Source: Ectocarpus siliculosus
Lineage: Eukaryota; Sar; Phaeophyceae; Ectocarpales; Ectocarpaceae
DNA: 20,577 nucleotides
Direction of reading: 5' to 3'
Assembly: GCA_000310025.1 (NCBI GenBank)
Contig: FN649750.1
Span: forward strand, 2,915,004-2,935,580
This document shows, in pieces, positions 1-9,200 of the stretch. Made by a program: the position numbers and the translations under genes. The notes beneath the pieces are model-generated. The model saw only the letters and a list, made by a program, of their open reading frames with translations. It was not told where the DNA came from and did no database searches. Position 1 is the stretch's first letter, and the number at the start of each line of letters is the position of its first letter.

Positions 1-2010
1 AAAATGTTTTCCTAGTTTGTCTATCCTAACGGTATCCCTTCCCGCCGTTTCAAACCACTTCCTACTCCCCCGTACAGCTACCGTCCTCTCCTCTCTATTC
101 CATGCCTCAAATATCTCCCTGTACGTCCCTTGTATTTTTCCCAGCTCAGGCATGTACACTTCCCTCTCCTCTTCGTACCACGGACATTCCGCGACTACAT
201 GAACACGGTCTTCGCATTCGAAGCCCCAATCACATTTGAACGTGTCGTCTTCGTCGTCTACCGTCCTATGTCTTCGTCGACGTTCTCGAAGGCCTATGTC
301 CCCGGTCCTGACTTTGACCTAAGCTTTGTCCCTGCATCCATTGGTCGATGTAGGTAATCCTTGAACCCTATTCCTTCTTTCAACATTCCGTACACTTCTA
401 GACCCTCCTTATCCTTGGTTTCTTTCCTTAGATTCTGTTCTTCTCTCTCGGTACAAGCAACAGATATCTTCTCCTTGAACCCCTGTAGACCCTCCGTTTC
501 CAGCGTTTCATCTTCGTCGATGTCTAACCCCTTCCATACGTCCTCTACAACCTTGACCCATTCCGTGGGTTGTCTACCCCTCGTTTTGTTTGCTCACGTC
601 GCCCCCCATACTATTCTCAGCAACCTCTCCTCTCCCATCCCGCACATGCGATACTGCCATCTCAGCTTCCGTGCGTCTCTTCCCGACCGTAGGGATTGGA
701 TCCCCAATTCTGCCCTTACGGCTGCATTACTTGTGCGCTTGGAGCATCCTAGGATGATTTCGCTGCTTTCATCTGCGCCGCCTCGAGTTCTTTCACTACC
801 TTCTTATTTCCTTCCCATACTTCTCCGGCGTACTCTAGCGGCGGTACGATTACGCTCGCTCGTCAAAACGATCAATTTGATGCGTGTATCGAGGTGCCGG
901 TTTGCGAGTATTGGGTGCAGCTTCCCTGCTCGTGCTTTGCCCTTTTCCGCTACCTTGGACATGTGTGCATCCCAAGAGCAGTCTCTTGCGATCTCTACTC
1001 CGAGGTATGTGTACTGGTCCACTACTACAATCTCCTCGATCCCCCACTTCCATCTATATTCTACTGGTTCCTCCCTGTCCTCGTTGCATACCATGACGGC
1101 ACTCTTCTTAACGTTGTTCTTAACGTTGGCAGACAATCTCCACTTATCAGTAAAACTTCTTCGCCGCGTCAATTTGCAGTTGCAGTCCCTCAGGGGTGTC
1201 CGACATACCAACAAAATCATCCGCAAACAGCATTCCGTGTCCCCTACTTATACTCCCTTCCGGACTGCCTCTACGACTTCCCACAGATCGTTGATGAACA
1301 CCTGGAACAATGCCGGGGACAGCGTGCAACCGTGTGGGACCCCCTGCTCAATGTCGAAGAATTTAGACAGTTATCCGTCTAGCATGACCGCGCTTTTCGT
1401 ACACTCTGTCATCTTCTTCAGCACTCTCCACATTTCCCCCTTGATCCTGTACTTGGACAATTGTTTCCACAGCCCATTCTCCATACGGTATCGTATGCGT
1501 TTGTCATGTCCAGGAAGAAGCAGTACGTCGGCTTTCCCGCCCTCTTTCTACCTTGCATGATTCTCCCTACCGTGAATGCGTGGTCTACGCACCCCCTCTT
1601 CTTTCGGAAACCTGCCTGGCCCTCACTTATGCTATGTTCCTTCTCCAATACGCCCACTATCCATATCGTTCAGCAGCTTACAGAACACTTTTCCTTCTAT
1701 GTTGAACAGTGAGATCCCCCTGTAGTTTCCTGGGCCAGTCTTGTCTCCTTTCTTAAACAAGCTCACAACCACTCCTTCCCTCCATCTACTTGGCGCATAC
1801 TCGTGTTTCCACACCCAGTTGTACAGCAGTACCATCAGCTGGATCATCCCCTTCCCCCCAAACTTCATGAACTCGTTGACTATCCCATCCGCCCCTGCTG
1901 CCTTGTGGCACTGCAGCTTGTCCACACACGCCTCAACCTCGTCCTCAGTGAACTCCTTTTCTAGTTCTACGTTCCCAACGTCTGCCTTCGATTCCTCTTC
2001 TGGGAGGGGG
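1..2010 (-). mobile_element. degenerate LINE (non-LTR retrotransposon) reverse transcriptase, left end cut by window
   Basis: On the minus strand the three forward frames together read through a non-LTR reverse transcriptase. Order from the 5' side: a helical lead with KAAGADGIVNEF (about 1900), SLFKKGDKTGPGNYRGIS (about 1720), EGQAGFRKKRGCVDHAF (about 1590), the catalytic-type FLDMTNAYDTVW (about 1490), the second catalytic box FADDFV (about 1230), YLGVEI (about 990), then a Cys/His tail with ECEDRVHVVAECPWY near 170-240. The frame changes near 1650, 1480 and 1240, and stops occur near 1375 and 1150, so no intact polyprotein is possible. The upstream homology fades at a G-rich tract near 2000, consistent with 5' truncation. 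The long plus-strand open frame over 361-1560 is only its antisense shadow. The 3' tail lies left of base 1. A second copy of the tail is at 7457-7915. Confidence 0.9.
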
Positions 2011-2539
2011 GGGGGAGGCAGATAGACAGAGACAGGGAAAGAGAAAGAGGGAGATAGGGACGGGATGCAGGTTCTTCCCCCGCAACCACACGTTGTGAGA
2101 TGTGCTTGAGGTTTGTATGATGTAGGCGGGCAAGCGTGATGGTGGTGGGCCCTCCGCCCATAAAAAAATTCACGAGCACAGGAACAGTAGCAGCATTGCA
2201 TAAAAAGTAGGTTGGGAGTCCCGAACAAGGTGGAGGTGACACCGACATCCCTTTGAAACTGCTCTGGCAGGTTGACCGTCGTCTACATCATACTAGGATG
2301 TCGTGACACTCTCGACCGTATTGCACGGCACCGCGGGCTACGCCCTCTGAGGTGCCCACACCTTCGAAATTGCACCGCACGTGTCGGGCAGCAGTCGTGT
2401 CGATGAGATCCGCTAGGGAACAGACGTGCTCATAGCAGCAACCTACGTGCGTCCATACGTAAGACGCAAGACCTGTAACTCTCATCAAGACACGTCGCAG
2501 AAGCCACAGCCTGTGAGTAGCGCTGCCCGCATAGCTTAC
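2011..2539. other. flank between LINE copy and YrdC-like exon E; no supported gene
   Basis: This stretch holds a purine-rich run (about 2020-2060, GA/GGGA repeats) beside the LINE break and otherwise unremarkable sequence. It should contain the next exon of the minus-strand YrdC-like gene if that gene were compact. I checked all acceptors compatible with a phase-2 donor at 2540 and none gives the expected family motif. It is therefore most likely intron or degraded sequence. Confidence 0.4.
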
Positions 2540-2655
2540 CCGTCCAGCTGTTGCAATAGATCGAGAAGGACCGGGGCGTTCGGCAGCCTGATGCCGATCT
2601 CTTTCCGTTTCCAGGTCTTCTTGTGGTGCTTGTGCTCGATCAGCATCCTCGGAAC
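2540..2655 (-). CDS. YrdC-like gene, exon E (last one found)
   Basis: The acceptor is TCCTCTTGTGCAG, phase 0. The exon reads VPRMLIEHKHHKKTWKRKEI and then GIRLPNAPVLLDLLQQLDG, matching the VPR...KRKTIG(L/M)RVP segment of YciO. The donor is GGACGG|GTAAGC, phase 2. Retention of this intron gives GG|G TAA, an immediate stop. No convincing downstream exon follows before the LINE. Confidence 0.87.
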
Positions 2656-5457
2656 CTGCACAAGAGGAGCCAATAGCCCACACAAAAAAAAAACATCGAC
2701 TCTGCAATCTGTTGCTACAGTACGAAAGCAAAACGCAACATTCGGAGACTGTCGCCCGCCCTGCACAGCTTTCGCATTCTGCGCAGGGGGGCCGAAACCC
2801 AACACATCGTAAATACGACATCAGCGCGACATAACACACCTCGTATATTGCGGGTGTAACCCGCACCGGCAATAATAGATACATATCACCGCCATTGGTC
2901 ACTGTCTCGGGCGGCATAGCCTGCTGATTGCAAGTTCGACTTTATTGTTTTGTGATCTGAGACCCTCAGGCATGAGAGGTCCACCCAACTGGGATGTCGG
3001 TGCCTTGACATGCAGGTCTTGGGAGACACCAGTTTTTAAGCAGAACGGCGGACAATGTACGCATACATCTCGGTTTGAACCGCAGGGGCGTAGCGTTGCG
3101 GGTTTTGCTCTTGTCCCAGCTTCCAGTCGTGGTGCTGTTTGTGGCATCCGAGGGGGACCAAACCATTTCGCTCGTGTTTTCGCATGACGACCGCGCGTTG
3201 CAATAAGATCCGCCCCCCCTGGACCGATTTTCGAAGCTCGATTACTCCACGACGAAGAGGATGTGCCAAGAACAAATGGTACGTTTTCGGAAAAGCTCTC
3301 TGGACGCGGCGGTGCTAACGCCGGCATTTTCGGCACCGTCGCTGATTTTTTGTTCCAGAGAGTCTTCGAGATCTGAAAATCGGTCAAGGGGGTGTGGTAC
3401 CTTATTCTGCGTACGGTATACAACACGTCTTGCCTCATTCGTGGAAGGGAGAATGAAGGTGAAAGGCCCTGGCAAAGCTGCCTTCATCGTTTTGAATAGC
3501 GCCTGGGCAACCACACGCACAACAGATGCGAAAAGGACAGGCATAGAGGAGGGAAGGATACAAGCCTTTGCGATCGAAGTGCTTCATACATTGCAACATT
3601 TGCACGGACGAAGTAGAATAGGCAGAGAGTGCCACACGGGTATTGCAAACGCCAATCATCTAGCACTGCCGTGAAAATAAAAATACATCGTTCAAATCAA
3701 CCAAAAAATAATGTACTGCTGTGTTCGGAGAAATTGTCCCCCAAAAAAGCGGCCGAGATGGGCTTTACCTTGTCGATTCCCTTCGCATAGGTGTTCATAG
3801 TTGATATGTCCTTGCAGAGAAGGCTGAGCGGCTTGTGGCGACCTTGTTCGTTCTTGATCTGCAGGATCTGCGCGACGTAAGGGTAAGGGGACGGTTTCAA
3901 CTACTTAAAGCAAATGAGAAAATGCTGTTCCGTGGGTGCTGCGAAGAATCCGTGGTGAAACACGCCACAAACGCTGGGAACGCTCGACAAGGGAAAGAAA
4001 ACGAGCACGTGGTCTGTTTTGTCCCGCCAGGAACCAACGAGCATACACTGACACTAACCAGTGGTAGCGCGACACCAACAACACAAACAAGCAGTATCTA
4101 CGTGCGTCTGAAGCCAGGAAACACGTGCGAGCCATCTCTTCTAAAGGCGTTCTTTGCCAGTGAAGAATAAAGATATGTAGCGCCCGCGCTTAGGAAGTTC
4201 ACGCTCAACATTATGTCAAACGGTAAGAACTCGAGCACCGTTCGTGAGCCCCGTCAAGATCCCCTGCATATTAAAACCATTGTGGCGGCCATGTGCAGCC
4301 CACAAGAGGAACTAAGAACCCGAGTCTTGGCCAAAACAACGTAGAGGTTCGCTAGTGCGGGCGCTAGCTGTACCAGCGATGACGGCACCAGCAACCGCCA
4401 CAAAATATATATATATCGGTGGCAACTGTGTCACGACCCACCCTCTCCACGCCCTTGCGGCTGAGAATGTCGCACGCGAACGTGTAGCAGGTGTCGGTCG
4501 GGATCACCCCCACCCCCCCCTTCCGTAAAATATTGCCCGCCTCGATCAGCCTGCGTGTGGGAAGGAAGGGGAGGGTACAGCCGCCCGAGGGAACGAATAG
4601 TAGCGCCGGCGTAAGAGGTGGTGCTCACAATCCTGCCCGCTTGCCTTACGGTGGCGTGCATGCATCAACGGGGTGCCTTGCTTCGCTTCGCCCCGTCCGC
4701 GTCTTCGGCGAGAGAACAAGCGCTCCCGTGGCATCACCCTTGGTGTCCACGTTGTAGCCTCCTCCGCCGGCATTCTATTACCTGCATGCAACCGGGTACA
4801 GAGAGCTAGCACCAACACTCGTTGCTACTTGCAGTGTTCCGTTGAGCTACCAGCTAGCGCCGTATTGGTACAAGCGGCGAGAGGGATACCCTTGTGTTGG
4901 ACATATCGTAGCATAGTATGATGGTTGAATATGGGGTGTGGATCTACGGAGATTTTTGTTGGTAGATTGCTGGGGGACAAGGGAGATTCTACTTGGTTTC
5001 TTCGGATTCAGTTCGATGGGTGATCGGAATTGCGTCACGGATGGGTCTCCTCTCTAACACAAGACTTTCCCATCTCGGCCCTCGCTGGCCGAGCTGCCTT
5101 TCTCCACAAACCTACAAGTTTCGGCCCCGGTTTACCCAACAACACCTTGGAAGGGCATGTATGAACCAGTAGAGCGTAGACGTTTCTTGAACGCATCGCT
5201 GGCGAGATGCAGCACAATAGGAAAACACATCACACATGCACCCAGGTTGGTATATAGAGATACGTGCCATTGCCCACACGGGGCTCGTGTGACTTGTATG
5301 CATACCTCCATGAGTCGCTCTCCAAGTCTTCGATTTGAATGTACAGAGCCGCCTTCTTCTGCTTCGTGCCCGCTCGGCCGGCAGCTCTAGCTGTCGCATC
5401 ACCCTTCCCCCCTTGCCTGCCACCACCTCCCCGGCCTTTCTTACCCCTGGCCTTCAT
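2540..5457 (-). CDS. YrdC/Sua5 (YciO-type) domain protein, five exons, C-terminus not found
   Basis: Five minus-strand exons (5306-5457, 4442-4550, 3769-3867, 3434-3502, 2540-2655) join in compatible phases (2, 0, 0, 0, then 2) into a protein resembling plant YrdC-family proteins and E. coli YciO. Visible family landmarks in order: ALYIQIEDLESDSWR, the nucleotide-binding-fold strand GGVGVIPTDTCYTFACD, KNEQGRHKPLSLLCKDIS, LPGPFTFILPSTNE, and KRKEIGIRLPNAP. The family includes threonylcarbamoyl-AMP synthases (Sua5/TsaC, tRNA t6A37). YciO-type members share the fold, but their exact reaction is less certain. The start is uncertain. ATG at 5457 opens a basic Gly/Arg/Lys-rich lead, but the frame stays open to 5949 and could add a presequence. 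The expected STSV and VDGG segments are missing: the LINE begins soon after exon E, so the rest is either left of the window or lost. It sits head to head with the plus-strand zinc-finger gene. Confidence 0.85.
3434..3502 (-). CDS. YrdC-like gene, exon D, followed by a GC donor
   Basis: The acceptor is GTGGTTGCCCAG. The 23 codons read ALFKTMKAALPGPFTFILPS then TNE, matching the LPGPYTFIL(P)ATKE motif of YciO and plant homologues. No GT donor fits. The exon ends AATGAG|GCAAGA, a GC-type donor in phase 0, and the next exon opens with VPR exactly as the family continues (KEVPR). Confidence 0.87.
3769..3867 (-). CDS. YrdC-like gene, exon C
   Basis: The acceptor is CGTCGCGCAG after a pyrimidine-rich stretch, phase 0. 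The 33 codons start ILQIKNEQGRHKPLSLLC and end YAKGIDK, matching the RIK...KPLS(I/L)LC segment of the family. The donor is GACAAG|GTAAAG, phase 0. The exon is exactly 99 bp. Confidence 0.87.
4442..4550 (-). CDS. YrdC-like gene, exon B (GGVGVIPTDT core)
   Basis: The acceptor follows a strong pyrimidine tract (CCTTCCTTCCCACACGCAG). The first base completes the Arg codon from exon A, and 36 codons follow. They include LRKGGVGVIPTDTCYTFA, the signature strand-loop of YrdC/Sua5/YciO proteins. The donor is GAGAGG|GTGGGT, phase 0. This reading frame is too short to stand out alone. The family motif and phase fit on both sides identify it. Confidence 0.85.
5306..5457 (-). CDS. YrdC-like gene, exon A (first supported exon)
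   Basis: The frame reads a basic low-complexity lead (MKARGKKGRGGGGRQGG) and then QKKAALYIQIEDLESDSW, matching the segment before the YrdC fold in plant homologues. The donor is TGGAG|GTATGC, phase 2. The frame remains open upstream to 5949, through a stretch with a hydrophobic segment (VMTFVCVCLVASTA) and a His/Ser-rich run. A longer N-terminus with a targeting peptide is therefore possible, but that part has no family support. Confidence 0.65.
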
Positions 5458-6104
5458 CGTTAACTGCGATCGGACCGGCACTGCTCTTGATGGTCTGTCC
5501 GCTGTCATCCCTCGGGTCGTCAGGGAACATGCGCAATCCTTCTCGGTGCGCATGCGCGGAAACCACCCTATCCGACCCCCGACCGTAGCCCAGCAAGCGA
5601 CAGCATGGCCATAACGACGCCCGCCTTCACAGCTAGGGCTTTCCCCCCTTTTCCTTCGCGAGCCGCTGTTGCTGCTGCTGCTGCTCTTGTGGTGGTGGCG
5701 GTGGCTATGCATACGGCATCCGTGTGTCGAACAGATTGATGATGTTGCCGTTGATGCTACCAAGCAAACACACACGAACGTCATCACTCGACGCGCTGCT
5801 GCCAGGGGACTGTAGGGAGTGGTTTTTCGTGCTGCCATGGCAATGGTGTTGTAGGTGTCGTCGCTAGGGGACTCAGCTCTTGGGGCCTTGTTGGGCCTGC
5901 TGATTGCAGCGTGCCAAGTGTCGATGTGCCAACACGCGGCGCAATTCAAGCATACGTATTCGTTTGCACAGGTTTGTTACGATTATTGGAGGCGATGAGG
6001 TTTTCTGAGCGTCGCAACGGTTTCACACACAGAGAAAACAGAAGGGAGCACCGAAATGCAACACAGGCGAAAGGTGCACCGCATGTGATTCTTTCCACGA
6101 CGAG
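5458..6104. promoter_or_regulatory. putative divergent promoter region between YrdC-like and zinc-finger genes
   Basis: The two genes on either side are transcribed away from each other, so their 5' ends share about 650 bp or less. I see no clear TATA box. The minus-strand frame of the YrdC-like gene stays open to 5949, and the plus-strand frame of the other gene stays open upstream of its ATG to about 6040. The true intergenic part may be only about 100-200 bp. It contains a CAG/CTG-type run near 5665-5690 that reads as polySer in the minus frame. Confidence 0.35.
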
Positions 6105-6214
6105 ATGTTCGCCGCGCAAGACTGGGACATGCTGTCGAAGGGAATGACTGGTGTACTGGAACAGGAGGCCAAGGAGAGGGCGTCCAATCGAGATGCTATT
6201 GCCGCTCTGAGAAG
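6105..6214 (+). CDS. C2HC gene, exon 1
   Basis: ATG opens MFAAQDWDMLSKGMTGVL and an acidic/basic helix ending AALRR. The donor AGAAG|GTATGA is good and in phase 2. The frame is also open upstream to an acceptor-like CACACACAG near 6039, so this could instead be an internal exon with coding sequence before the ATG. Confidence 0.5.
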
Positions 6215-9200
6215 GTATGACCCGTTGTTGGTCGGGCGCAACATGGAAAAAAATGCGGCGGAATTTGTTGTTGATTTTCACCCTTCTCTCCCATCGCGCC
6301 CACCTTACCTTTCGTTGCCGCAAGCTTCTACGAGAACGCAAAAACTATCAGAATGCCTATTCACCAATGTGCATTCCGAGCGTTTTGGATAGATTGCGAG
6401 GGTAGGTGTACATCGAGGTACCACGCCGTGCACTGGTTACGTACATACGTGTACTTGTAGTCTACACGTACAATCCATTGCAGACATTTCACCAACGGCG
6501 GCATGCGCGTGAACATCATGATGGCACGCGCATGAATCTGTGCTTCGGAGAGCCTTGAGTGACGGAGATGCCCATGAAGATACTGTGAGTCAAAGAAGGG
6601 TGACCGGTCGGGGGCACGGTCTCATGAGGATCTACGTTGTCCTGGATGCCGACATCAAATCACAGTGAACGAATCGTGTTACTGTCTCACCGTGTCGATG
6701 TTGCCTTTTGTTCTCCTCTGACGCTTCGTTTTCTGTCGCACCATTCGGGTTGACTGCTACATACTGCTGTAGACGGTCCATGAAAAAATCGACTGGCAAG
6801 AACAACGAAGCCGCAACATCTTCTGCTCCATCTAAAGGGGCAGCCAAACCAACACAGCACGCCCCACGCGGACCTACCGGAGTAGCACAGACGGCGGATG
6901 TCAGCGAAAATCCAACTACGAAGCGTTCGGAGCGGCGAGTCAGGAGGCTTAGGTCTCTCCCTGGTAGCGCACCAAGGTAGCGAACCCTTGAACCGTAACG
7001 TATCGTGCTTTAGTCGGCATTCAATGCAAATTCATCCCGTTGAGTGAGCAACCCTGTTTCTTTCCGCTAAGGGATGGCAACCACTATGGCCCTAACCCTT
7101 GATGATGGAATTGTTATGCCTCCTCCTCTTCAACGAAAGCACAGGTAGGGCCCGCAGGTCAGAAAAATTCTGTTCAGAAAAAAGGCTCACATTTTTCGGA
7201 AACTAAGAAAATAGGACGAAGAAACACAGCTCAATCTCGGGTACAACATAAGAAACGTCCCAATACGAAACATGATCGGGCGATACCCCCAAAAAACGAA
7301 ACAAGGGGTAGAAGCTGGGGGGGCGTGTCTAAAGAAACGTCCCACTGTTTCTCCTGCTGCTGCCCTGCTCCCACCCCCTACCTAGCTCATAGCTCATGTC
7401 ATGCACTCTTTTGGTGGGGGGAGAACGTGGTTATTTTCGCGCCCCCCCCCGCGCTCCGGGGACATAGGCCTTCGAGAACGTCGACGAAGACATAGGACGG
7501 TAGACGACGAAGACGACAAGTTCAAATGTGATTGCGGCTTCGAATGCGAAGACCGTGTTCATGTAGTCGCGGAATGTCCGTGGTACGAAGAGGAGAGGGA
7601 AGTGTACAGGACTGGGCCGGGAAAAATACAAGGGACGTACAGGGAGATGTTTGAGGCATGGAATAGAGAGGAGAGGACGGTAGCTGCAGTGGGGAATAGG
7701 AAGTGGTTTGAAAAGGCGGGAAGGGATATCGTGAGGATAGACAAACTAGGGAAGACATTTTTGAACCACCTTTGGCAAAGTAGGAAGGAACGATTGGGCA
7801 TCGGTGATCGGTCCTGTGGGAACAATGCTCCGTCCTCTCGAGGACGCGTGGTCAATGGTCTAACCGCTAAGGCATGCAAAACATAAGAGTACGCCCTCCC
7901 CGCGCTCCAGCCTCCCCCCGGTGTTTGCCATGGGGGTTGGGTTGTCGTCGCTTGGCAGTGATGTTGTAAAACAAGCTGATCACTTCGTGAGCTCGGCAAC
8001 CAGGTTACCGCTTTTTTTTTTGCCTTTATTTTTGTTTTTTGCGGTAACCATGAATGGTGGTCGAGAAGATCATGTTGTGCGGGGTCGAGAACCCTCACTC
8101 CGCGCAAGGGGGATGATCGCACCACGTTGTGTTAAAATGGTCAAGCATCCTCGAGGCAGTTACACAGTGCTTACAGCTGTCTCTGGAAGTGAAAGCACCA
8201 GAAAATAAACTAAGTCATACGCAGCTGTTATCCGTACGCAAGGAAGTAAGCACAAGATGCCGAACACCTTTAGCAGGATGCAGCGCACCCTTCATGCGAC
8301 TCGCCGAATACCTCACGGCGCTTCGCGCTTGGTGATGTGAGAGCCTGGTCCGGTGAGAACTCGGCGTGCTCCGTCCCGGCTTTGTAGGGATGCAAGGTCA
8401 ATGGTCTAACGACTACAGCATGCACGACTATGAGTACCCCCCCCCCCCCTCCCCCCCCCGCGCGCTCCAGCGCCGCCGCGGGCTGCGCTACCCACTGCCA
8501 CTGTACTGCTGCACGACCACAACCCCAAATGTTCGCCACACCGAGCTGTCGGTTTAATGCTGCATGAAGGCTTGGTGTGTCGTTGTTGTCTTCGCCATCA
8601 GAAACAAGAAAATCAGAAAACAAGAGAATCAGCAGGATGGGACAATCCAAAGGAATAAGAAATCCGTTTTTAGAAATTGGTCGACTTCGGCTGGTCCTCC
8701 TGCCCAGAATAAGAAATTGAGGCTCGACCCGATTTTGACGTTTCTTATCTCCGGGCCCTATTTGTAGAATCCGCCGGAGAGCTTGGTGTGTGCATATCTC
8801 TGGACAATGGATATAACCGAAGCCTTCTCGGTCTTTCGTATCACATCTCAGCAGACCAGGACCGGGCCCTTCAGACTCCCTCCCTACCCGCCGAAGGAAT
8901 AGCAGCGGTGTCGGCGCTAGCCCCAGCGTGGGTAGCTCGGGCACTACCGTCGAGGACAACGCCATAAGCAGCAAAAATCCGCCGCCGTCATCGCCGCCGC
9001 CGTCTGGAAACGGCGGCGGAGATCTGGAGAAATCAGGGGCCGGGGGGGTGCCAGCTTTCTGGCCATCTTCTGGTGAGGGCGTCGGCGAGCGGCGACGGGA
9101 GGGCCGCCGAGGGCGGGGCGTTCCCCCAGACGTGGTTATGACCGACGCAACGCCGGCTAAGCTTAGGTAGGCCGCCGTTGGATGCCCACACGCGAGCATT

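Larger units (their letters stand above)
6977..8851 (+). other. long intron 2 of the C2HC gene, holding two LINE-tail fragments
   Basis: If exons 2 and 3 are right, this 1.9-kb intron carries a 5'-truncated LINE copy (about 7457-7915) and a diverged LINE tail (about 8270-8480), both in the same orientation as the gene. The rest (6977-7456, 7916-8269, 8481-8851) shows only short poly-A/T and poly-C/G tracts and no supported coding sequence. Confidence 0.45.

Noticed and set aside
361-1560. Long plus-strand open frame (about 400 codons)
   Set aside because: It is the antisense of the LINE reverse transcriptase. The minus strand carries the RT motifs, and the plus translation has no domain.
2410-2440. 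AAMSTSVP-like reading on minus, reminiscent of the missing STSV motif of the YrdC family
   Set aside because: The available acceptor puts it in phase 0 while the upstream donor is phase 2, and a stop follows directly. Probably chance.
7850-7890. Functional tRNA gene
   Set aside because: Only a D-arm-like part is visible. There is no acceptor stem, no TPsiC arm (GGTTCGA), and the block repeats inside LINE tails.
8270-9199. Minus-strand open frame of about 310 codons
   Set aside because: It spans a LINE tail, a poly-C/G run and the antisense of a CCG-rich exon. The openness comes from GC-rich low-complexity sequence.
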